The notes: generated from the letters alone by a model not told the origin. A DNA stretch of 64,000 nucleotides from Lelliottia nimipressuralis (GCF_004115925.1 NZ_SDDX01000026.1:37179-101178), one strand, 5' to 3'; shown: positions 1 to 9,888, counted from the first letter of the stretch. Numbers and translations are program-made.

Positions 1-189
1 AACGGGCAGGTTGTGGTTGCGCGTATCGACGACGAAGTGACCGTTAAGCGCCTGAAAAAACAGGGCAACACGGTTCAGCTGTTGCCAGAAAACAGCGAGT
101 TTTCCCCGATTGTGGTGGATCTCCGCGAACAGGCTTTCTCTATTGAAGGTCTGGCTGTTGGTGTTATCCGCAACGGCGAATGGCTGTAA
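1..189 (+). CDS. lexA: LexA repressor, C-terminal end (partial)
   Basis: The first 62 codons read in frame to a TAA stop and match the end of the LexA catalytic domain: the VKRLKKQGN segment carries the catalytic-dyad lysine of the self-cleaving repressor, and the end reads GVIRNGEWL. LexA is the SOS regulator that cleaves itself when stimulated by RecA filaments. The DNA-binding half and the cleavage site lie upstream of the window. dinF follows 67 bases later on the same strand, as in E. coli, where the two are co-transcribed. Confidence 0.96.
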   Translation, partial: NGQVVVARIDDEVTVKRLKKQGNTVQLLPENSEFSPIVVDLREQAFSIEGLAVGVIRNGEWL

Positions 190-256
190 TCTCTTACTGA
201 CAGGCTGTGGTCGCGCCGCAGCCTGACTGTCTACTCTCAATTCCCGGTACTTTCTC

Positions 257-1579
257 ATGTCTCTGCTGACAACCTCAGACAAGGCATTGTGGCGTCTTGC
301 GCTGCCGATGATTTTCTCCAATATCACCGTTCCTCTGTTAGGGCTGGTGGATACGGCGGTGATTGGTCATTTGGATTCCCCTGTTTACCTCGGCGGCGTA
401 GCCATTGGCGCGACGGCGACCAGTTTCCTCTTTATGCTGCTGCTCTTTTTACGCATGAGCACCACCGGGCTGACTGCCCAGGCGTTTGGTGCCAAAGATC
501 CCGTTCGACTTGCCCGTGCGCTGGTGCAGCCGCTGATCCTCGCCCTTGGCGCAGGTCTGCTGATTGTTTTGCTGCGCACGCCGCTCATCGATCTGGCTCT
601 GCATGTCGTGGGCGGTAGTGAGGCGGTGCTGGAACAGGCGCGGCGCTTCCTCGAAATCCGCTGGCTCAGCGCACCGGCATCGCTGGCAAATCTGGTTCTG
701 CTTGGCTGGTTGCTGGGCGTGCAGTACGCGCGTGCGCCGGTGATCCTGCTGGTGGTGGGAAATTTACTCAACATCGTGCTCGATCTGTGGCTGGTGATGG
801 GTCTGAACATGAACGTGCAGGGGGCGGCGCTTGCAACGGTGGTCGCCGAGTACGGCACTTTCTTCATTGGTCTATGGATGGTGAAACGTGTGCTGGCCAT
901 GCGGGGAATCTCATTCGCGATGCTCAAAACAGCGTGGCACGGCAACATCCGTAAACTGCTGGCGCTTAATCGCGACATCATGCTTCGCTCGCTGCTACTG
1001 CAACTTTGCTTTGGCGCCCTGACGGTGTTCGGCGCGCGGCTGGGGCCGGAGATCGTGGCCGTAAACGCGGTGCTGATGACGCTGCTGACGTTCACCGCCT
1101 ATGCGCTGGACGGTTTTGCCTATGCGGTTGAAGCCCATTCAGGCCAGGCCTATGGTGCCCGTGAGGCGGGGCAGTTGCAGGAGGTCTGGCGCGCGGCCTG
1201 TCGTCAGTCTGGGCTGGTAGCGCTGGTCTTCGCACTGATCTATGCCTTATTTGGCGGGCAGATTGTGGCGCTATTGACCTCGCTGCCTGAACTGAGAGAA
1301 CTGGCTAATCACTACATCATCTGGCAGGTCGTGTTACCGGTGGTGGGGGTGTGGTGTTATCTGCTGGACGGTATGTTTATCGGCGCAACGCGCGGGGCGG
1401 AAATGCGCAACAGCATGGCAGTCGCGGCGGCCGGTTTCGCCCTGACGCTCTTCACGCTGCCCTGGCTCGGCAACCACGGTTTGTGGCTGGCACTGGCGGT
1501 GTTTCTCGCCCTGCGCGGCCTGTCATTAGCGCTGATTTGGCGGCGCCACTGGCGCAATAACAGCTGGTTTAGCGGATAG
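257..1579 (+). CDS. dinF: MATE-family efflux protein DinF
   Basis: This 440-residue protein has about twelve hydrophobic segments across its whole length and the MATE-family opening (LALPMIFSNITVPLLGLVD), in which a buried Asp near the first helix is typical. MATE exporters expel organic cations and oxidants in exchange for H+ or Na+. Its place directly after lexA and its length are those of E. coli DinF, a DNA-damage-inducible gene read from the lexA promoter. No separate promoter or terminator is obvious in the 67-base gap. The frame is intact. Confidence 0.95.
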   Translation: MSLLTTSDKALWRLALPMIFSNITVPLLGLVDTAVIGHLDSPVYLGGVAIGATATSFLFMLLLFLRMSTTGLTAQAFGAKDPVRLARALVQPLILALGAGLLIVLLRTPLIDLALHVVGGSEAVLEQARRFLEIRWLSAPASLANLVLLGWLLGVQYARAPVILLVVGNLLNIVLDLWLVMGLNMNVQGAALATVVAEYGTFFIGLWMVKRVLAMRGISFAMLKTAWHGNIRKLLALNRDIMLRSLLLQLCFGALTVFGARLGPEIVAVNAVLMTLLTFTAYALDGFAYAVEAHSGQAYGAREAGQLQEVWRAACRQSGLVALVFALIYALFGGQIVALLTSLPELRELANHYIIWQVVLPVVGVWCYLLDGMFIGATRGAEMRNSMAVAAAGFALTLFTLPWLGNHGLWLALAVFLALRGLSLALIWRRHWRNNSWFSG

Positions 1580-1720
1580 CGTGATTTGACGAAACGGTTA
1601 AAGATTCTGAATCTCAACACGCATGCCGAATCCTTATCTACAATTATTATCACGTCCAGCAGAAATGAACGTAACGGACGACTCGAATTTACGTGATAAC
1701 CGAACGATGAGGAATTGATT

Positions 1721-1930
1721 ATGAATAAAGACGAAATCGGCGGTAACTGGAAACAGTTCAAAGGTAAAGCGAAAGAACAATGGGGTAAACTGACCGACGA
1801 TGACGTGACCGTCATTGAAGGTAAACGCGAACAGCTGGTAGGTAAGATTCAGGAACGCTACGGCTACGCGAAAGACCAAGCGGAAAAAGAGGTTGTTGAC
1901 TGGGAAAAACGCAACGACTACCGCTGGTAA
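1721..1930 (+). CDS. yjbJ: CsbD-family stress protein YjbJ
   Basis: A 69-residue, very hydrophilic, lysine/glutamate-rich protein (MNKDEIGGNWKQFKGK...). It is the same length as E. coli YjbJ of the CsbD family, abundant small proteins induced in stationary phase and osmotic stress whose molecular role is unknown. The ATG at 1721 is chosen over an in-frame TTG at 1715 because GAGGA at 1709-1713 is properly spaced from it and the protein then aligns end to end with the family. The gene is followed by a strong hairpin. Confidence 0.93.
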   Translation: MNKDEIGGNWKQFKGKAKEQWGKLTDDDVTVIEGKREQLVGKIQERYGYAKDQAEKEVVDWEKRNDYRW

Positions 1931-1969
1931 CAGAGTTCTACCCGTTGTACACGGAAGTACAATCCCTGA

Positions 1970-1989
1970 GGGCGGCCTAATGGCCGCCC
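1970..1989. terminator. Hairpin between convergent yjbJ and zur
   Basis: A perfect 8-bp stem (GGGCGGCC / GGCCGCCC) closes a TAAT loop between the convergent ends of yjbJ and zur. A T-rich stretch follows on the + strand (GCTTCGTTTCT). It probably ends yjbJ transcription and may also serve zur. Confidence 0.7.
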
Positions 1990-1998
1990 GCTTCGTTT

Positions 1999-2514
1999 CT
2001 AGCGCGGTTTTTTCTTCACCAGAATGGAGTGATCGTGCTGACATTCACCCTGATGACGACAGGCTTCCACTTCAACACACGCTGAACACAATCCGTGTGC
2101 TTCAATCACGTTATGGCGCAGGGCAAAGCCCATTTTAGCCGCCAGTGAATGCATAATATCTTCCACACCTTCCGCCCCCTCTTCTTTGACCGCGCCGCAG
2201 CGATCGCAGATAAACATGGCTGAGGTATGTGTTGGCTGATCGAACAGATGGCACAGCACATAGCTGTTAGTCGACTCCACCTTATGCACAAAGCCTTGCT
2301 CCAGCAGGAAATCCAGCGCGCGATAAACGGTGGGCGGTTTCGCCTGCGGCTCGCTTTCGCGCAGCAAATCAAGCAGATCGTAGGCGCTGATGGCACCGCG
2401 TTGCAGGCTCATCAGACGTAACACTTCAAGGCGCTGCGGGGTCAGGCGCACATTGCGTTGCGCACAGAGCTTTTCAGCTTGCGCTAACAGATCTTGCATC
2501 GTGGTCTTATCCAT
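1999..2514 (-). CDS. zur: Zinc uptake regulator Zur (Fur family)
   Basis: At 171 residues this equals E. coli Zur. The N-terminal winged helix (VRLTPQRLEVLRLM, then the KPPTVYRALDFLLEQG recognition region) is followed by a dimerisation domain with the two cysteine pairs CDRC and CSAC that bind structural zinc, and a His/Asp-rich tail (CRHQGECQHDH). Zn-loaded Zur represses zinc importers such as znuACB. It is transcribed convergently to yjbJ. No clear Zur operator is visible in the upstream 116 bases. Confidence 0.95.
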   Translation of the reverse strand: MDKTTMQDLLAQAEKLCAQRNVRLTPQRLEVLRLMSLQRGAISAYDLLDLLRESEPQAKPPTVYRALDFLLEQGFVHKVESTNSYVLCHLFDQPTHTSAMFICDRCGAVKEEGAEGVEDIMHSLAAKMGFALRHNVIEAHGLCSACVEVEACRHQGECQHDHSILVKKKPR

Positions 2515-2630
2515 ATCGCACCTCGAATTATGGAGTCTGGAAAACCCTCACTTTACCATGTTCTGCTGAAAACGCCGAGATCCGCCACAGTTGTGCTATA
2601 CCTGACCCATCGCCACACGGGAAAAATACA

Positions 2631-3119
2631 ATGAAAAGACCTGATTGCATCCGGCACTGGCGCGACGTCGAAGGTGCCGACGACTCCACTTATCCAGACA
2701 GCGACGAACTTTTTGCTATCGGCGCACCGCTGGCCCGCAAACTGGGGCTTGGGCGGATTGGTATCCACCATGAACGCCTGCCGCCGGGCCGTCGCACTTC
2801 GTATCCGCACGCTGAAAGCGACGAAGAGGAGTTTATCTTTGTTATTGAAGGGTATCCCCAGGCGTGGATTAACGGATATTTATGGAAACTAGAGCCGGGC
2901 GACAGCGTCGGTTTTCCGGCCGGAACCGGCGTGTGCCACACCTTTATTAATAACACCGACGAAGAGGTGCGGCTGCTGGTGGTGGGCGAGGCGAACAAAA
3001 AACACAACCGCATCTATTACCCGCTCAATCCGGTCTACGCCGCCACCCGCGAGGACCGCTGGGTGGACCATCCGCCGCAATTTTTTGGCCCTCACGATGG
3101 AAAACCTGGGCGAAAATAA
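2631..3119 (+). CDS. Cupin-domain protein of unknown function
   Basis: A 162-residue soluble protein with a single cupin barrel. The first cupin motif is recognisable around SYPHAESDEEEFIFVIEG (His and Glu metal ligands) and the second around PAGTGVCHTFINN. The position of the metal ligands suggests a metal-binding cupin such as an isomerase or small-molecule sensor. The substrate cannot be inferred. It has no helix-turn-helix. It is divergent from zur and separated from the next gene by 170 bases. The frame is intact and the composition is like its neighbours. Confidence 0.75.
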   Translation: MKRPDCIRHWRDVEGADDSTYPDSDELFAIGAPLARKLGLGRIGIHHERLPPGRRTSYPHAESDEEEFIFVIEGYPQAWINGYLWKLEPGDSVGFPAGTGVCHTFINNTDEEVRLLVVGEANKKHNRIYYPLNPVYAATREDRWVDHPPQFFGPHDGKPGRK

Positions 3120-3290
3120 TATCCTCTTCTATAAATATTGAGGGCCGTCACAAATTACAACAGGCCTCGCGGAAGATTTAACTTAGGGAACAGGCGTGTC
3201 TTTTTGATGTTATTCACAGCAATAGTTCGTCCCTGTATGGGTGATAACTGACAGGGGTTGTTTAATAACAGACTATAAAACGAGCATACT

Positions 3291-4601
3291 GTGAAAAAAC
3301 ATTTTAAATTTTCGGTGGTTAGCATCGCTGTCTCCCTGTTTATGGCAAACGAGGCGGGAGCAGCCAATACCTGGACAGAAGCGCGTAGCGACGCGATGGG
3401 CGGTACTGGCGTTGCATCAGGCAATTACGGTAGCGGAGCGTTTATTAACCCGGCACTGCTGGCAAAGGCAAAACCGGATGACGACATTACCGTTATTTTG
3501 CCTTCGGTCGGCGCACAGATTACTGACAAAGATAATCTGCAGGATCAGATCGACGATATCAGCGATAAAGTCGATTACTACGACGATGTGGTTAACAGCC
3601 TGACAGCGGCTGAGATCATCGCCAATCCTTTGGGATCCGTTAACCAGTTTCAGAGTGCCGCGAAAGATCTCGCTGACGAGCTGGACGATCTGAAAGGTAA
3701 AACCGCTCGCGCCACCGCCGGTGCTGGGATTGCGGTCAGCATTCCAAATAACGTGCTGGCGGTCGCCTTTGTGGCGAAAGGCAACGCTCACGCGCGCGTA
3801 AGCTCCTCTATCGACCAACAGGATATCGATTATCTGCGCAGCATCCAGAACAGTAAACTGGTGGCGGGCAGCGTCGCGCTTGATGCCGCTCTTAACGGTT
3901 CGGATGAGATCACCAAAAACCTCAACTCCACGGCCTCAGGCCGGGCGGCGATTGTCTCTGACTATGGCGTCGCGGTGGCCCGTCAGTTTGATATTGGCGA
4001 TGTGCCGGTCTCCGTCGGTATCACGCCAAAACTGCAAAAAACCTGGCTCTACAACTACACCACCTCCATTTACACCTACGACAGCAGCGACTGGAACAGT
4101 AGCCGCTATCGCACGGACGATACTGGCTTTAACGTGGATGCCGGTGTGGCCGCCGATTTTGGCGAGAACTGGACGGTGGGCTTGAGCGGGCAGAACCTGA
4201 TGTCGCGCGATATCGATACCAAAGATATCCGTATCCGCAATGGCCGCACGGGTGACGTGGTGAGCTACAAAGACACCTACCAGATCCGTCCGCTGGTGAC
4301 TGCGGGCGTGGCCTGGCATAACGATCTGGTAACCCTGACCGCCGATGGCGATCTGACTGAAACCAAAGGCTTCAAGAGCGAAGATAACTCTCAGTACGTC
4401 GGCGTCGGCGCCGAGGTCACTCCGCTCAGCTGGCTGGCGGTGCGCGCCGGTTATCGCGCGGACGTGAAGGACAACGACAGCAACGTCTTTACCGGCGGTG
4501 TTGGCTTTGCGCCGTTCAACGCGGTCCATGTGGATCTGATGGGTCTGTACGGCGAGGACAAAACCTGGGGGGCAGGCGCGCAGCTGAGCGTCACCTTCTA
4601 A
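3291..4601 (+). CDS. Outer-membrane protein of the TraF_2 (conjugal transfer TraF-like) family
   Basis: A 436-residue protein starting at a GTG, with a classical signal peptide (MKKHFKFSVVSIAVSLFMANEAGA). The mature part begins with the FadL/TraF-type pattern ARSDAMGGTGVASG...FINPALLA. Many alternating-hydrophobicity strands follow, and it ends in Phe (LSVTF), as outer-membrane beta-barrels do. A charged segment rich in Asp (about residues 80-140) may be a periplasmic coiled region. The family name comes from a plasmid transfer annotation; no conjugation genes are nearby, so a role in conjugation is not supported. It stands alone with its own terminator. Confidence 0.65.
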   Translation: MKKHFKFSVVSIAVSLFMANEAGAANTWTEARSDAMGGTGVASGNYGSGAFINPALLAKAKPDDDITVILPSVGAQITDKDNLQDQIDDISDKVDYYDDVVNSLTAAEIIANPLGSVNQFQSAAKDLADELDDLKGKTARATAGAGIAVSIPNNVLAVAFVAKGNAHARVSSSIDQQDIDYLRSIQNSKLVAGSVALDAALNGSDEITKNLNSTASGRAAIVSDYGVAVARQFDIGDVPVSVGITPKLQKTWLYNYTTSIYTYDSSDWNSSRYRTDDTGFNVDAGVAADFGENWTVGLSGQNLMSRDIDTKDIRIRNGRTGDVVSYKDTYQIRPLVTAGVAWHNDLVTLTADGDLTETKGFKSEDNSQYVGVGAEVTPLSWLAVRAGYRADVKDNDSNVFTGGVGFAPFNAVHVDLMGLYGEDKTWGAGAQLSVTF

Positions 4602-4606
4602 GACGA

Positions 4607-4631
4607 CCGGAGGCCATGCGCCTCCGGCTTT
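4607..4631 (+). terminator. Intrinsic terminator after the TraF-like gene
   Basis: A 7-bp stem CCGGAGG / CCTCCGG (4607-4613 and 4621-4627) with a 7-base loop is followed directly by CTTTTCTTT. It lies 5 bases after the stop codon. Confidence 0.8.
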
Positions 4632-4682
4632 TCTTTGTGCTATAGTAGCGCCCCTTTTCCACCACATGCTTAAAACTTCGCC

Positions 4683-5678
4683 ATGCCGTCAGAACTACAG
4701 TCCGATTTCCCTGCACACCGTTTTTCCATCGCGCCGATGCTCGACTGGACCGACAGACACTGCCGCTATTTCCTGCGTCAGCTCTCTCGCCACACGCTGC
4801 TGTACACCGAAATGGTCACCACCGGGGCGATCATTCACGGAAAGGGCGACTATCTGGCCTATAGCGAAGAAGAGCATCCGGTTGCGTTGCAGCTTGGTGG
4901 CAGCGATCCGGCGGCGCTGTCGCATTGTGCAAAACTGGCGCAAGAGCGTGGGTACGACGAAATTAACCTCAACGTCGGCTGCCCGTCCGATCGCGTGCAG
5001 AACGGCATGTTCGGCGCATGCCTGATGGGGAATGCCCAACTGGTGGCGGATTGCGTCAAAGCGATGCGCGATGTGGTGTCGATTCCGGTGACGGTCAAAA
5101 CCCGTATCGGCATCGACGATCAGGACAGCTACGAATTCCTGTGCGATTTCATCAACACCGTGTCTGGCAATGGCGAGTGCGAGATGTTTATTATCCACGC
5201 GCGTAAAGCCTGGTTGTCCGGCCTTAGTCCAAAAGAGAACCGTGAAATTCCGCCGCTGGACTACCCGCGCGTGTATCAGCTGAAGCGTGATTTCCCGCAT
5301 CTGACAATGTCGATTAACGGCGGTATCAAGTCTCTCGACGAAGCTAAAGCCCATTTAGAACATATGGATGGCGTCATGGTAGGCCGCGAGGCGTATCAAA
5401 ATCCGGGCATTCTGGCCTCGGTGGATCGCGAGATCTTTGGCGTTGAGCGTGCCGATAACGATCCGGTGGCCGTGGTGCGTGCCATGTACCCGTACATCGA
5501 ACGTGAGCTGAGCAATGGCACCTATCTGGGCCACGTGACGCGTCATATGCTCGGGTTGTTCCAGGGCATTCCAGGGGCGCGTCAGTGGCGTCGCTACCTG
5601 AGTGAAAACGCGCATAAAGCCGGGGCGGATATCGAAGTCCTCGAGCAGGCCCTGCGTCTGGTCGCTGACAAACGTTAA
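4683..5678 (+). CDS. dusA: tRNA-dihydrouridine synthase A
   Basis: A 331-residue FMN enzyme that reduces uridine to dihydrouridine at the D-loop positions 20/20a of tRNA. The TIM barrel opens with [17 protein letters not shown]. The catalytic cysteine lies in [10 protein letters not shown] (Cys100), and the FMN phosphate-binding motifs are SINGGI and [10 protein letters not shown]. The C-terminal helical tRNA-binding domain runs from about residue 240. The ATG at 4683 gives the usual E. coli length. pspG follows after a terminator, as in E. coli. Confidence 0.97.
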   Translation: MPSELQSDFPAHRFSIAPMLDWTDRHCRYFLRQLSRHTLLYTEMVTTGAIIHGKGDYLAYSEEEHPVALQLGGSDPAALSHCAKLAQERGYDEINLNVGCPSDRVQNGMFGACLMGNAQLVADCVKAMRDVVSIPVTVKTRIGIDDQDSYEFLCDFINTVSGNGECEMFIIHARKAWLSGLSPKENREIPPLDYPRVYQLKRDFPHLTMSINGGIKSLDEAKAHLEHMDGVMVGREAYQNPGILASVDREIFGVERADNDPVAVVRAMYPYIERELSNGTYLGHVTRHMLGLFQGIPGARQWRRYLSENAHKAGADIEVLEQALRLVADKR

Positions 5679-5708
5679 TTTTCACTAAAAGTTCGTCAAA
5701 TTCACCAT

Positions 5709-5740
5709 GCCCTGCGAATGTTCGCGGGGCGTTTTGTTTT
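5709..5740 (+). terminator. Intrinsic terminator after dusA
   Basis: A 10-bp stem with one G-T pair (GCCCTGCGAA, 5709-5718, with TTCGCGGGGC, 5721-5730) is followed by GTTTTGTTTT. It separates dusA from the sigma-54 promoter of pspG. Confidence 0.8.
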
Positions 5741-5758
5741 GAATTCAATAAGTTAAAT

Positions 5759-5775
5759 TTGGCACGTTTCTTGTA
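5759..5775 (+). promoter_or_regulatory. Sigma-54 promoter of pspG
   Basis: The sequence TTGGCACGTTTCTTGTA matches the -24/-12 pattern (TGGCACG, 4 nt, TTGC) except for T in place of C in the final element. It lies 42 bases before the pspG start. E. coli pspG is a sigma-54/PspF-controlled gene, which agrees with this site. Confidence 0.85.
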
Positions 5776-5817
5776 ATAGTCACTACATCTTTATGGTATT
5801 GACGTGGGAGAGAGCCA

Positions 5818-6059
5818 TGCTGGAATTGCTGTTTGTGATTGGATTTTTTGTCATGCTGATGGCGACCGGAATTTCGCTGCTTGGCATTCTGGCGGCACTG
5901 GTTGTGGCGACGGTGGTGATGTTTATCGGTGGGTTGTTTGCACTGATGCTAAAACTGCTGCCGTGGTTGCTGTTGGCGGTCGCGGTTGTGTGGGTGATTC
6001 GGGCGATAAAAGCGCCAAAAGTCCCACAGTATCAGCGCAATAACCGCTTTCGTTACTAA
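5818..6059 (+). CDS. pspG: Phage shock protein G
   Basis: An 80-residue inner-membrane protein starting MLELLFVIGFFVML, with long hydrophobic segments over residues 3-60 and a basic C-terminus (KAPKVPQYQRNNRFRY). Length and sequence match E. coli PspG, an effector of the phage shock response to envelope stress. The ATG at 5818 is preferred over an upstream in-frame ATG at 5793 because it gives the family length and is preceded by GGGAGAG. Its sigma-54 promoter indicates control by PspF. Confidence 0.95.
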
Positions 6060-6206
6060 GGTATTGAGGTCTTCGTCACATACCTGCAACTTTTCCGGCA
6101 GGGATGCTTAGAACAGAATAGGATTTACTTATCGAATCTGTCACTATTGCCGCCGTTAAAGAATTCATCGAGCTGTACCCTACATACAGCCGAACTAAAA
6201 AAAGAA

Positions 6207-6228
6207 AGGGCTTCCTACGGGAAGCCCT
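6207..6228. terminator. Bidirectional terminator between pspG and qorA
   Basis: A perfect 9-bp stem AGGGCTTCC / GGAAGCCCT encloses a TACG tetraloop. It is flanked by an A-rich left side (AAAAAAAGAA) and a T-rich right side (AATTCTTTTT), so it can stop transcription from both convergent genes. Confidence 0.9.
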
Positions 6229-6236
6229 AATTCTTT

Positions 6237-7220
6237 TTAAGGGATCAGCAAACTCGATCCCTGCGTCACACGACTCTCCAGCACCTCATGCGCGCGCTGT
6301 GCATCGCTCAGCGGATATTTCTGTGCCTCAGCCACGTCCACTTTAATCACGCCGCTGGCGATCAGCGAAAATAGCTCATTGCTGGCTTCTGTCAGTTCGT
6401 CACGGGTGGTGATGTAACCTTGCAGGGAAGGGCGCGTCACGTACAGCGAGCCTTTCTGATTCAGAATACCCAGATTCACCCCGGTGACCGCGCCCGAGGC
6501 GTTGCCAAAGCTCACCATCAAACCCCGACGCTGCAGGCAGTCCAGCGACGCTTCCCAGGTGTCTTTCCCCACGGAGTCATACACCACGCGCAGTTTCTTG
6601 CCGCCGGTGATCTCTTTCACCCGCTCGGCGATGCTCTCTTCGCGATAGTTAATCACCTGCCACGCGCCAGCCTGTAACGCCCGCTGCGCTTTTTGCGCGC
6701 TGCCGACGGTACCGATCAGTTTTGCGCCCAGCGCTTTTGCCCACTGGCAGGCGATAAGCCCAACGCCACCCGCTGCGGCGTGGAACAGGAACTGCTCGTC
6801 AGGTTTGATTTCGTAGGTTTTGCGCAGCAGATAATAGACCGTCAGCCCTTTCAGGAAGGAGGCGGCGGCTTGTTCGAATGAGATCGCGTTCGGCAGAATG
6901 GCGGCCTTATCGGCGGGCACGTTGTGAATCGAACTGTACGCGCCCAACGGCGACTGGGCGTACACCACGCGATCGCCTTCTTTAATATGCTTCACGCCGC
7001 TGCCTATTCTCACCACGACACCTGCGGCCTCGGTCCCCAGACCGCTCGGCAGGGCTGGCGGTGGATAAAGCCCGCCGCGAATGTAGGTGTCGATATAGTT
7101 GATACCGATGGCCTTGTTTTCGACCTGGATTTCATTTTCCCCAGGCGGCGTGGGGGTAAACTCCACGGCCTTGAGGACTTCTGGACCACCATGCTTGTGA
7201 AATTCGATACGAGTTGCCAC
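6237..7220 (-). CDS. qorA: NADPH-dependent quinone oxidoreductase QorA
   Basis: A 327-residue medium-chain dehydrogenase/reductase without structural zinc ligands. The N-terminal GroES-like domain contains GTEAAGVV, and the Rossmann fold carries AAAGGVGLIACQWAKALGA for NADPH. The length equals E. coli QorA (zeta-crystallin-like quinone reductase). It is divergent from dnaB, and their starts are 74 bases apart, so the promoters must overlap. Confidence 0.95.
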   Translation of the reverse strand: MATRIEFHKHGGPEVLKAVEFTPTPPGENEIQVENKAIGINYIDTYIRGGLYPPPALPSGLGTEAAGVVVRIGSGVKHIKEGDRVVYAQSPLGAYSSIHNVPADKAAILPNAISFEQAAASFLKGLTVYYLLRKTYEIKPDEQFLFHAAAGGVGLIACQWAKALGAKLIGTVGSAQKAQRALQAGAWQVINYREESIAERVKEITGGKKLRVVYDSVGKDTWEASLDCLQRRGLMVSFGNASGAVTGVNLGILNQKGSLYVTRPSLQGYITTRDELTEASNELFSLIASGVIKVDVAEAQKYPLSDAQRAHEVLESRVTQGSSLLIP

Positions 7221-7294
7221 GTTGAACTCCTTTGTCGATTCATTTGCAGACGGTTATACTTCCCCGTCTCTCAATTTATGGTAATCCATTCACT

Positions 7295-8707
7295 ATGGCA
7301 GGAAATAAACCCTTCAACAAACAGACTGAGCCTCGCGAGCGCGATTTGCAGGTCGCCGGACTCAAAGTCCCGCCGCACTCGATTGAAGCGGAACAGTCGG
7401 TGTTGGGCGGTTTAATGCTGGACAACGAGCGCTGGGACGATGTCGCCGAGCGCGTGGTATCCGACGATTTTTATACCCGTCCACACCGCCATATCTTTAC
7501 CGAAATGGCGCGCCTGCAGGAAGCCGGTAGCCCGATTGACCTGATTACACTGGCTGAATCGCTGGAGCGTCAGGGGCAGCTGGATTCAGTCGGTGGATTT
7601 GCCTATCTGGCAGAGTTATCGAAAAACACGCCAAGTGCGGCGAACATCAGCGCTTATGCGGATATCGTGCGCGAACGTGCCGTTGTGCGCGAGATGATCG
7701 CCGTTGCGAACGAGATCGCCGAAGCGGGCTTTGATCCGCAGGGCCGTACCAGCGAAGATTTGCTGGATCTCGCCGAATCCCGCGTTTTCAAGATCGCCGA
7801 AAGCCGCGCCAACAAAGACGAAGGTCCGCGAAATATCGCCGACGTGCTCGACTCCACCGTTGCGCGTATCGAACAGCTTTTCCAGCAGCCGCATGACGGT
7901 GTGACCGGCGTAAATACCGGTTACGACGATCTGAACAAAAAAACCGCCGGTTTGCAGCCGTCGGATCTGATTATCGTCGCGGCGCGTCCGTCGATGGGTA
8001 AAACAACATTTGCGATGAACCTCGTCGAAAACGCGGCGATGTTGCAGGATAAACCGGTGCTTATCTTCAGTCTTGAGATGCCATCGGACCAGATTATGAT
8101 GCGTTCCCTGGCGTCCCTGTCGCGCGTGGATCAGACCCGTATTCGTACGGGTCAGCTTGACGACGAAGACTGGGCGCGCATTTCAGGCACCATGGGCATT
8201 CTGCTGGAAAAACGGAACATCTATATCGATGACTCCTCCGGCCTGACGCCGACGGAAGTGCGCTCCCGTGCGCGCCGTATCGCCCGCGAACACGGCGGCA
8301 TCGGCCTTATCATGATCGACTACCTGCAGCTGATGCGCGTGCCGTCGCTCTCCGATAACCGTACTCTGGAAATTGCAGAAATTTCTCGCTCACTCAAGGC
8401 GTTAGCCAAAGAGTTGCAGGTGCCCGTCGTGGCGCTGTCACAGCTTAACCGCTCCCTGGAACAACGTGCCGATAAGCGCCCGGTCAACTCCGACCTGCGT
8501 GAATCTGGCTCCATCGAGCAGGATGCCGACTTAATCATGTTCATCTACCGTGACGAGGTTTATCACGAGAACAGCGACATGAAAGGCATCGCGGAAATCA
8601 TTATTGGTAAGCAGCGTAACGGCCCGATCGGGACGGTGCGTCTGACGTTTAACGGTCAGTGGTCGCGTTTTGATAATTATGCGGGGCCGCAGTACGACGA
8701 CGAATAA
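7295..8707 (+). CDS. dnaB: Replicative DNA helicase DnaB
   Basis: A 470-residue hexameric helicase that unwinds the replication fork and recruits primase. The N-terminal helical domain (about residues 25-175) is followed by the RecA-like ATPase with Walker A ARPSMGKT (Lys236, the same number as in E. coli), Walker B GLIMIDYLQLM and the SQLNR motif. The start MAGNKPFNKQTEPRERD at 7295 matches E. coli; a longer in-frame reading from 7232 would add 21 residues without family support and is rejected. No intein is present. Confidence 0.98.
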   Translation: MAGNKPFNKQTEPRERDLQVAGLKVPPHSIEAEQSVLGGLMLDNERWDDVAERVVSDDFYTRPHRHIFTEMARLQEAGSPIDLITLAESLERQGQLDSVGGFAYLAELSKNTPSAANISAYADIVRERAVVREMIAVANEIAEAGFDPQGRTSEDLLDLAESRVFKIAESRANKDEGPRNIADVLDSTVARIEQLFQQPHDGVTGVNTGYDDLNKKTAGLQPSDLIIVAARPSMGKTTFAMNLVENAAMLQDKPVLIFSLEMPSDQIMMRSLASLSRVDQTRIRTGQLDDEDWARISGTMGILLEKRNIYIDDSSGLTPTEVRSRARRIAREHGGIGLIMIDYLQLMRVPSLSDNRTLEIAEISRSLKALAKELQVPVVALSQLNRSLEQRADKRPVNSDLRESGSIEQDADLIMFIYRDEVYHENSDMKGIAEIIIGKQRNGPIGTVRLTFNGQWSRFDNYAGPQYDDE

Positions 8708-8797
8708 ATCCTCGCCATCCTTCGCGTCACAGCCACCGCCGCTGTAACGCAAATGATTTAGAGGATTGGATTTATTTCATTAAGGCAAGGAATTCGA

Positions 8798-9877
8798 ATG
8801 CAAGCGGCAACTGTAGTCATTAACCGCCGCGCTCTGCGACACAACCTGCAACGTCTGCGTGAACTGGCGCCCGCCAGCAAGCTCGTTGCAGTCGTGAAAG
8901 CGAACGCTTACGGACACGGTCTTCTTGAGACCGCGCGAACGCTCCCTGATGCCGATGCCTTTGGCGTCGCCCGTCTCGAAGAAGCCCTGCACCTGCGCGC
9001 GGGCGGCATCACCCAACCGATTCTGTTACTCGAAGGCTTTTTCGAAGCCGACGATCTGACGACGATTGCCGATCAACGTCTCCACACCGCCGTGCATAAC
9101 GAAGAGCAGCTGGCCGCACTAGAAGCTGCGACCCTCAGCGAGCCGGTCACCGTGTGGATGAAACTCGACACCGGCATGCATCGCCTGGGCGTGCGCCCGG
9201 AGCAGGCAGAGGCGTTTTATCAGCGCCTGAGCCAGTGCAAAAACGTGCGTCAGCCGGTGAATATCGTCAGCCACTTTGCCCGTGCCGATGAGCCTGAGTG
9301 CGGCGCCACGGAGCAGCAGCTCGACATCTTTAACATCTTCTGCGAAGGCAAGCCGGGAATGCGTTCTATCGCGGCGTCCGGCGGTATTTTGCTCTGGCCG
9401 CAGTCGCACTTCGACTGGGCGCGTCCGGGCATTATTCTCTACGGGGTTTCGCCGCTGGAGAGCAAACCCTGGGGGCCTGATTTTGGCTTCCAGCCGGTGA
9501 TGTCGCTGGTCTCCAGCCTGATTGCCGTGCGTGAGCATCAGGCGGGTGAACCGGTTGGCTACGGCGGCACCTGGGTGAGTGAGCGCGATACGCGTCTGGG
9601 CGTGGTGGCGATGGGCTACGGCGACGGTTATCCGCGCGCGGCACCGTCCGGTACGCCCGTGCTGGTGAATGGCCGTGAGGTGAAGCTTGTCGGGCGTGTC
9701 GCGATGGACATGATTTGCGTCGATCTCGGGCCTGATGCCACCGACAAAGCGGGCGATCCGGTCGTGATGTGGGGCGAAGGTTTACCCGTTGAGCGCATTG
9801 CTGAAATTACGAAAGTGAGTGCTTACGAACTTATCACGCGCCTCACGTCGCGGGTGGCGATGAAGTACGTCGATTAA
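8798..9877 (+). CDS. alr: Alanine racemase, biosynthetic
   Basis: A 359-residue PLP enzyme converting L-alanine to D-alanine for peptidoglycan. The PLP-binding lysine is in [10 protein letters not shown] (Lys34). The C-terminal beta domain holds GYGDGYPRA with the catalytic tyrosine region and the [10 protein letters not shown] segment. Length and position after dnaB match E. coli alr. It is preceded by an AAGGAATT ribosome-binding site 7 bases before the ATG. Confidence 0.97.
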   Translation: MQAATVVINRRALRHNLQRLRELAPASKLVAVVKANAYGHGLLETARTLPDADAFGVARLEEALHLRAGGITQPILLLEGFFEADDLTTIADQRLHTAVHNEEQLAALEAATLSEPVTVWMKLDTGMHRLGVRPEQAEAFYQRLSQCKNVRQPVNIVSHFARADEPECGATEQQLDIFNIFCEGKPGMRSIAASGGILLWPQSHFDWARPGIILYGVSPLESKPWGPDFGFQPVMSLVSSLIAVREHQAGEPVGYGGTWVSERDTRLGVVAMGYGDGYPRAAPSGTPVLVNGREVKLVGRVAMDMICVDLGPDATDKAGDPVVMWGEGLPVERIAEITKVSAYELITRLTSRVAMKYVD

Positions 9878-9888
9878 CCCCTATTGAG

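Noticed and set aside
3291..4601. Conjugation function for the TraF-like protein
   Set aside because: No transfer gene, relaxase or plasmid feature is near; the protein looks like a stand-alone outer-membrane barrel in a core-genome region.
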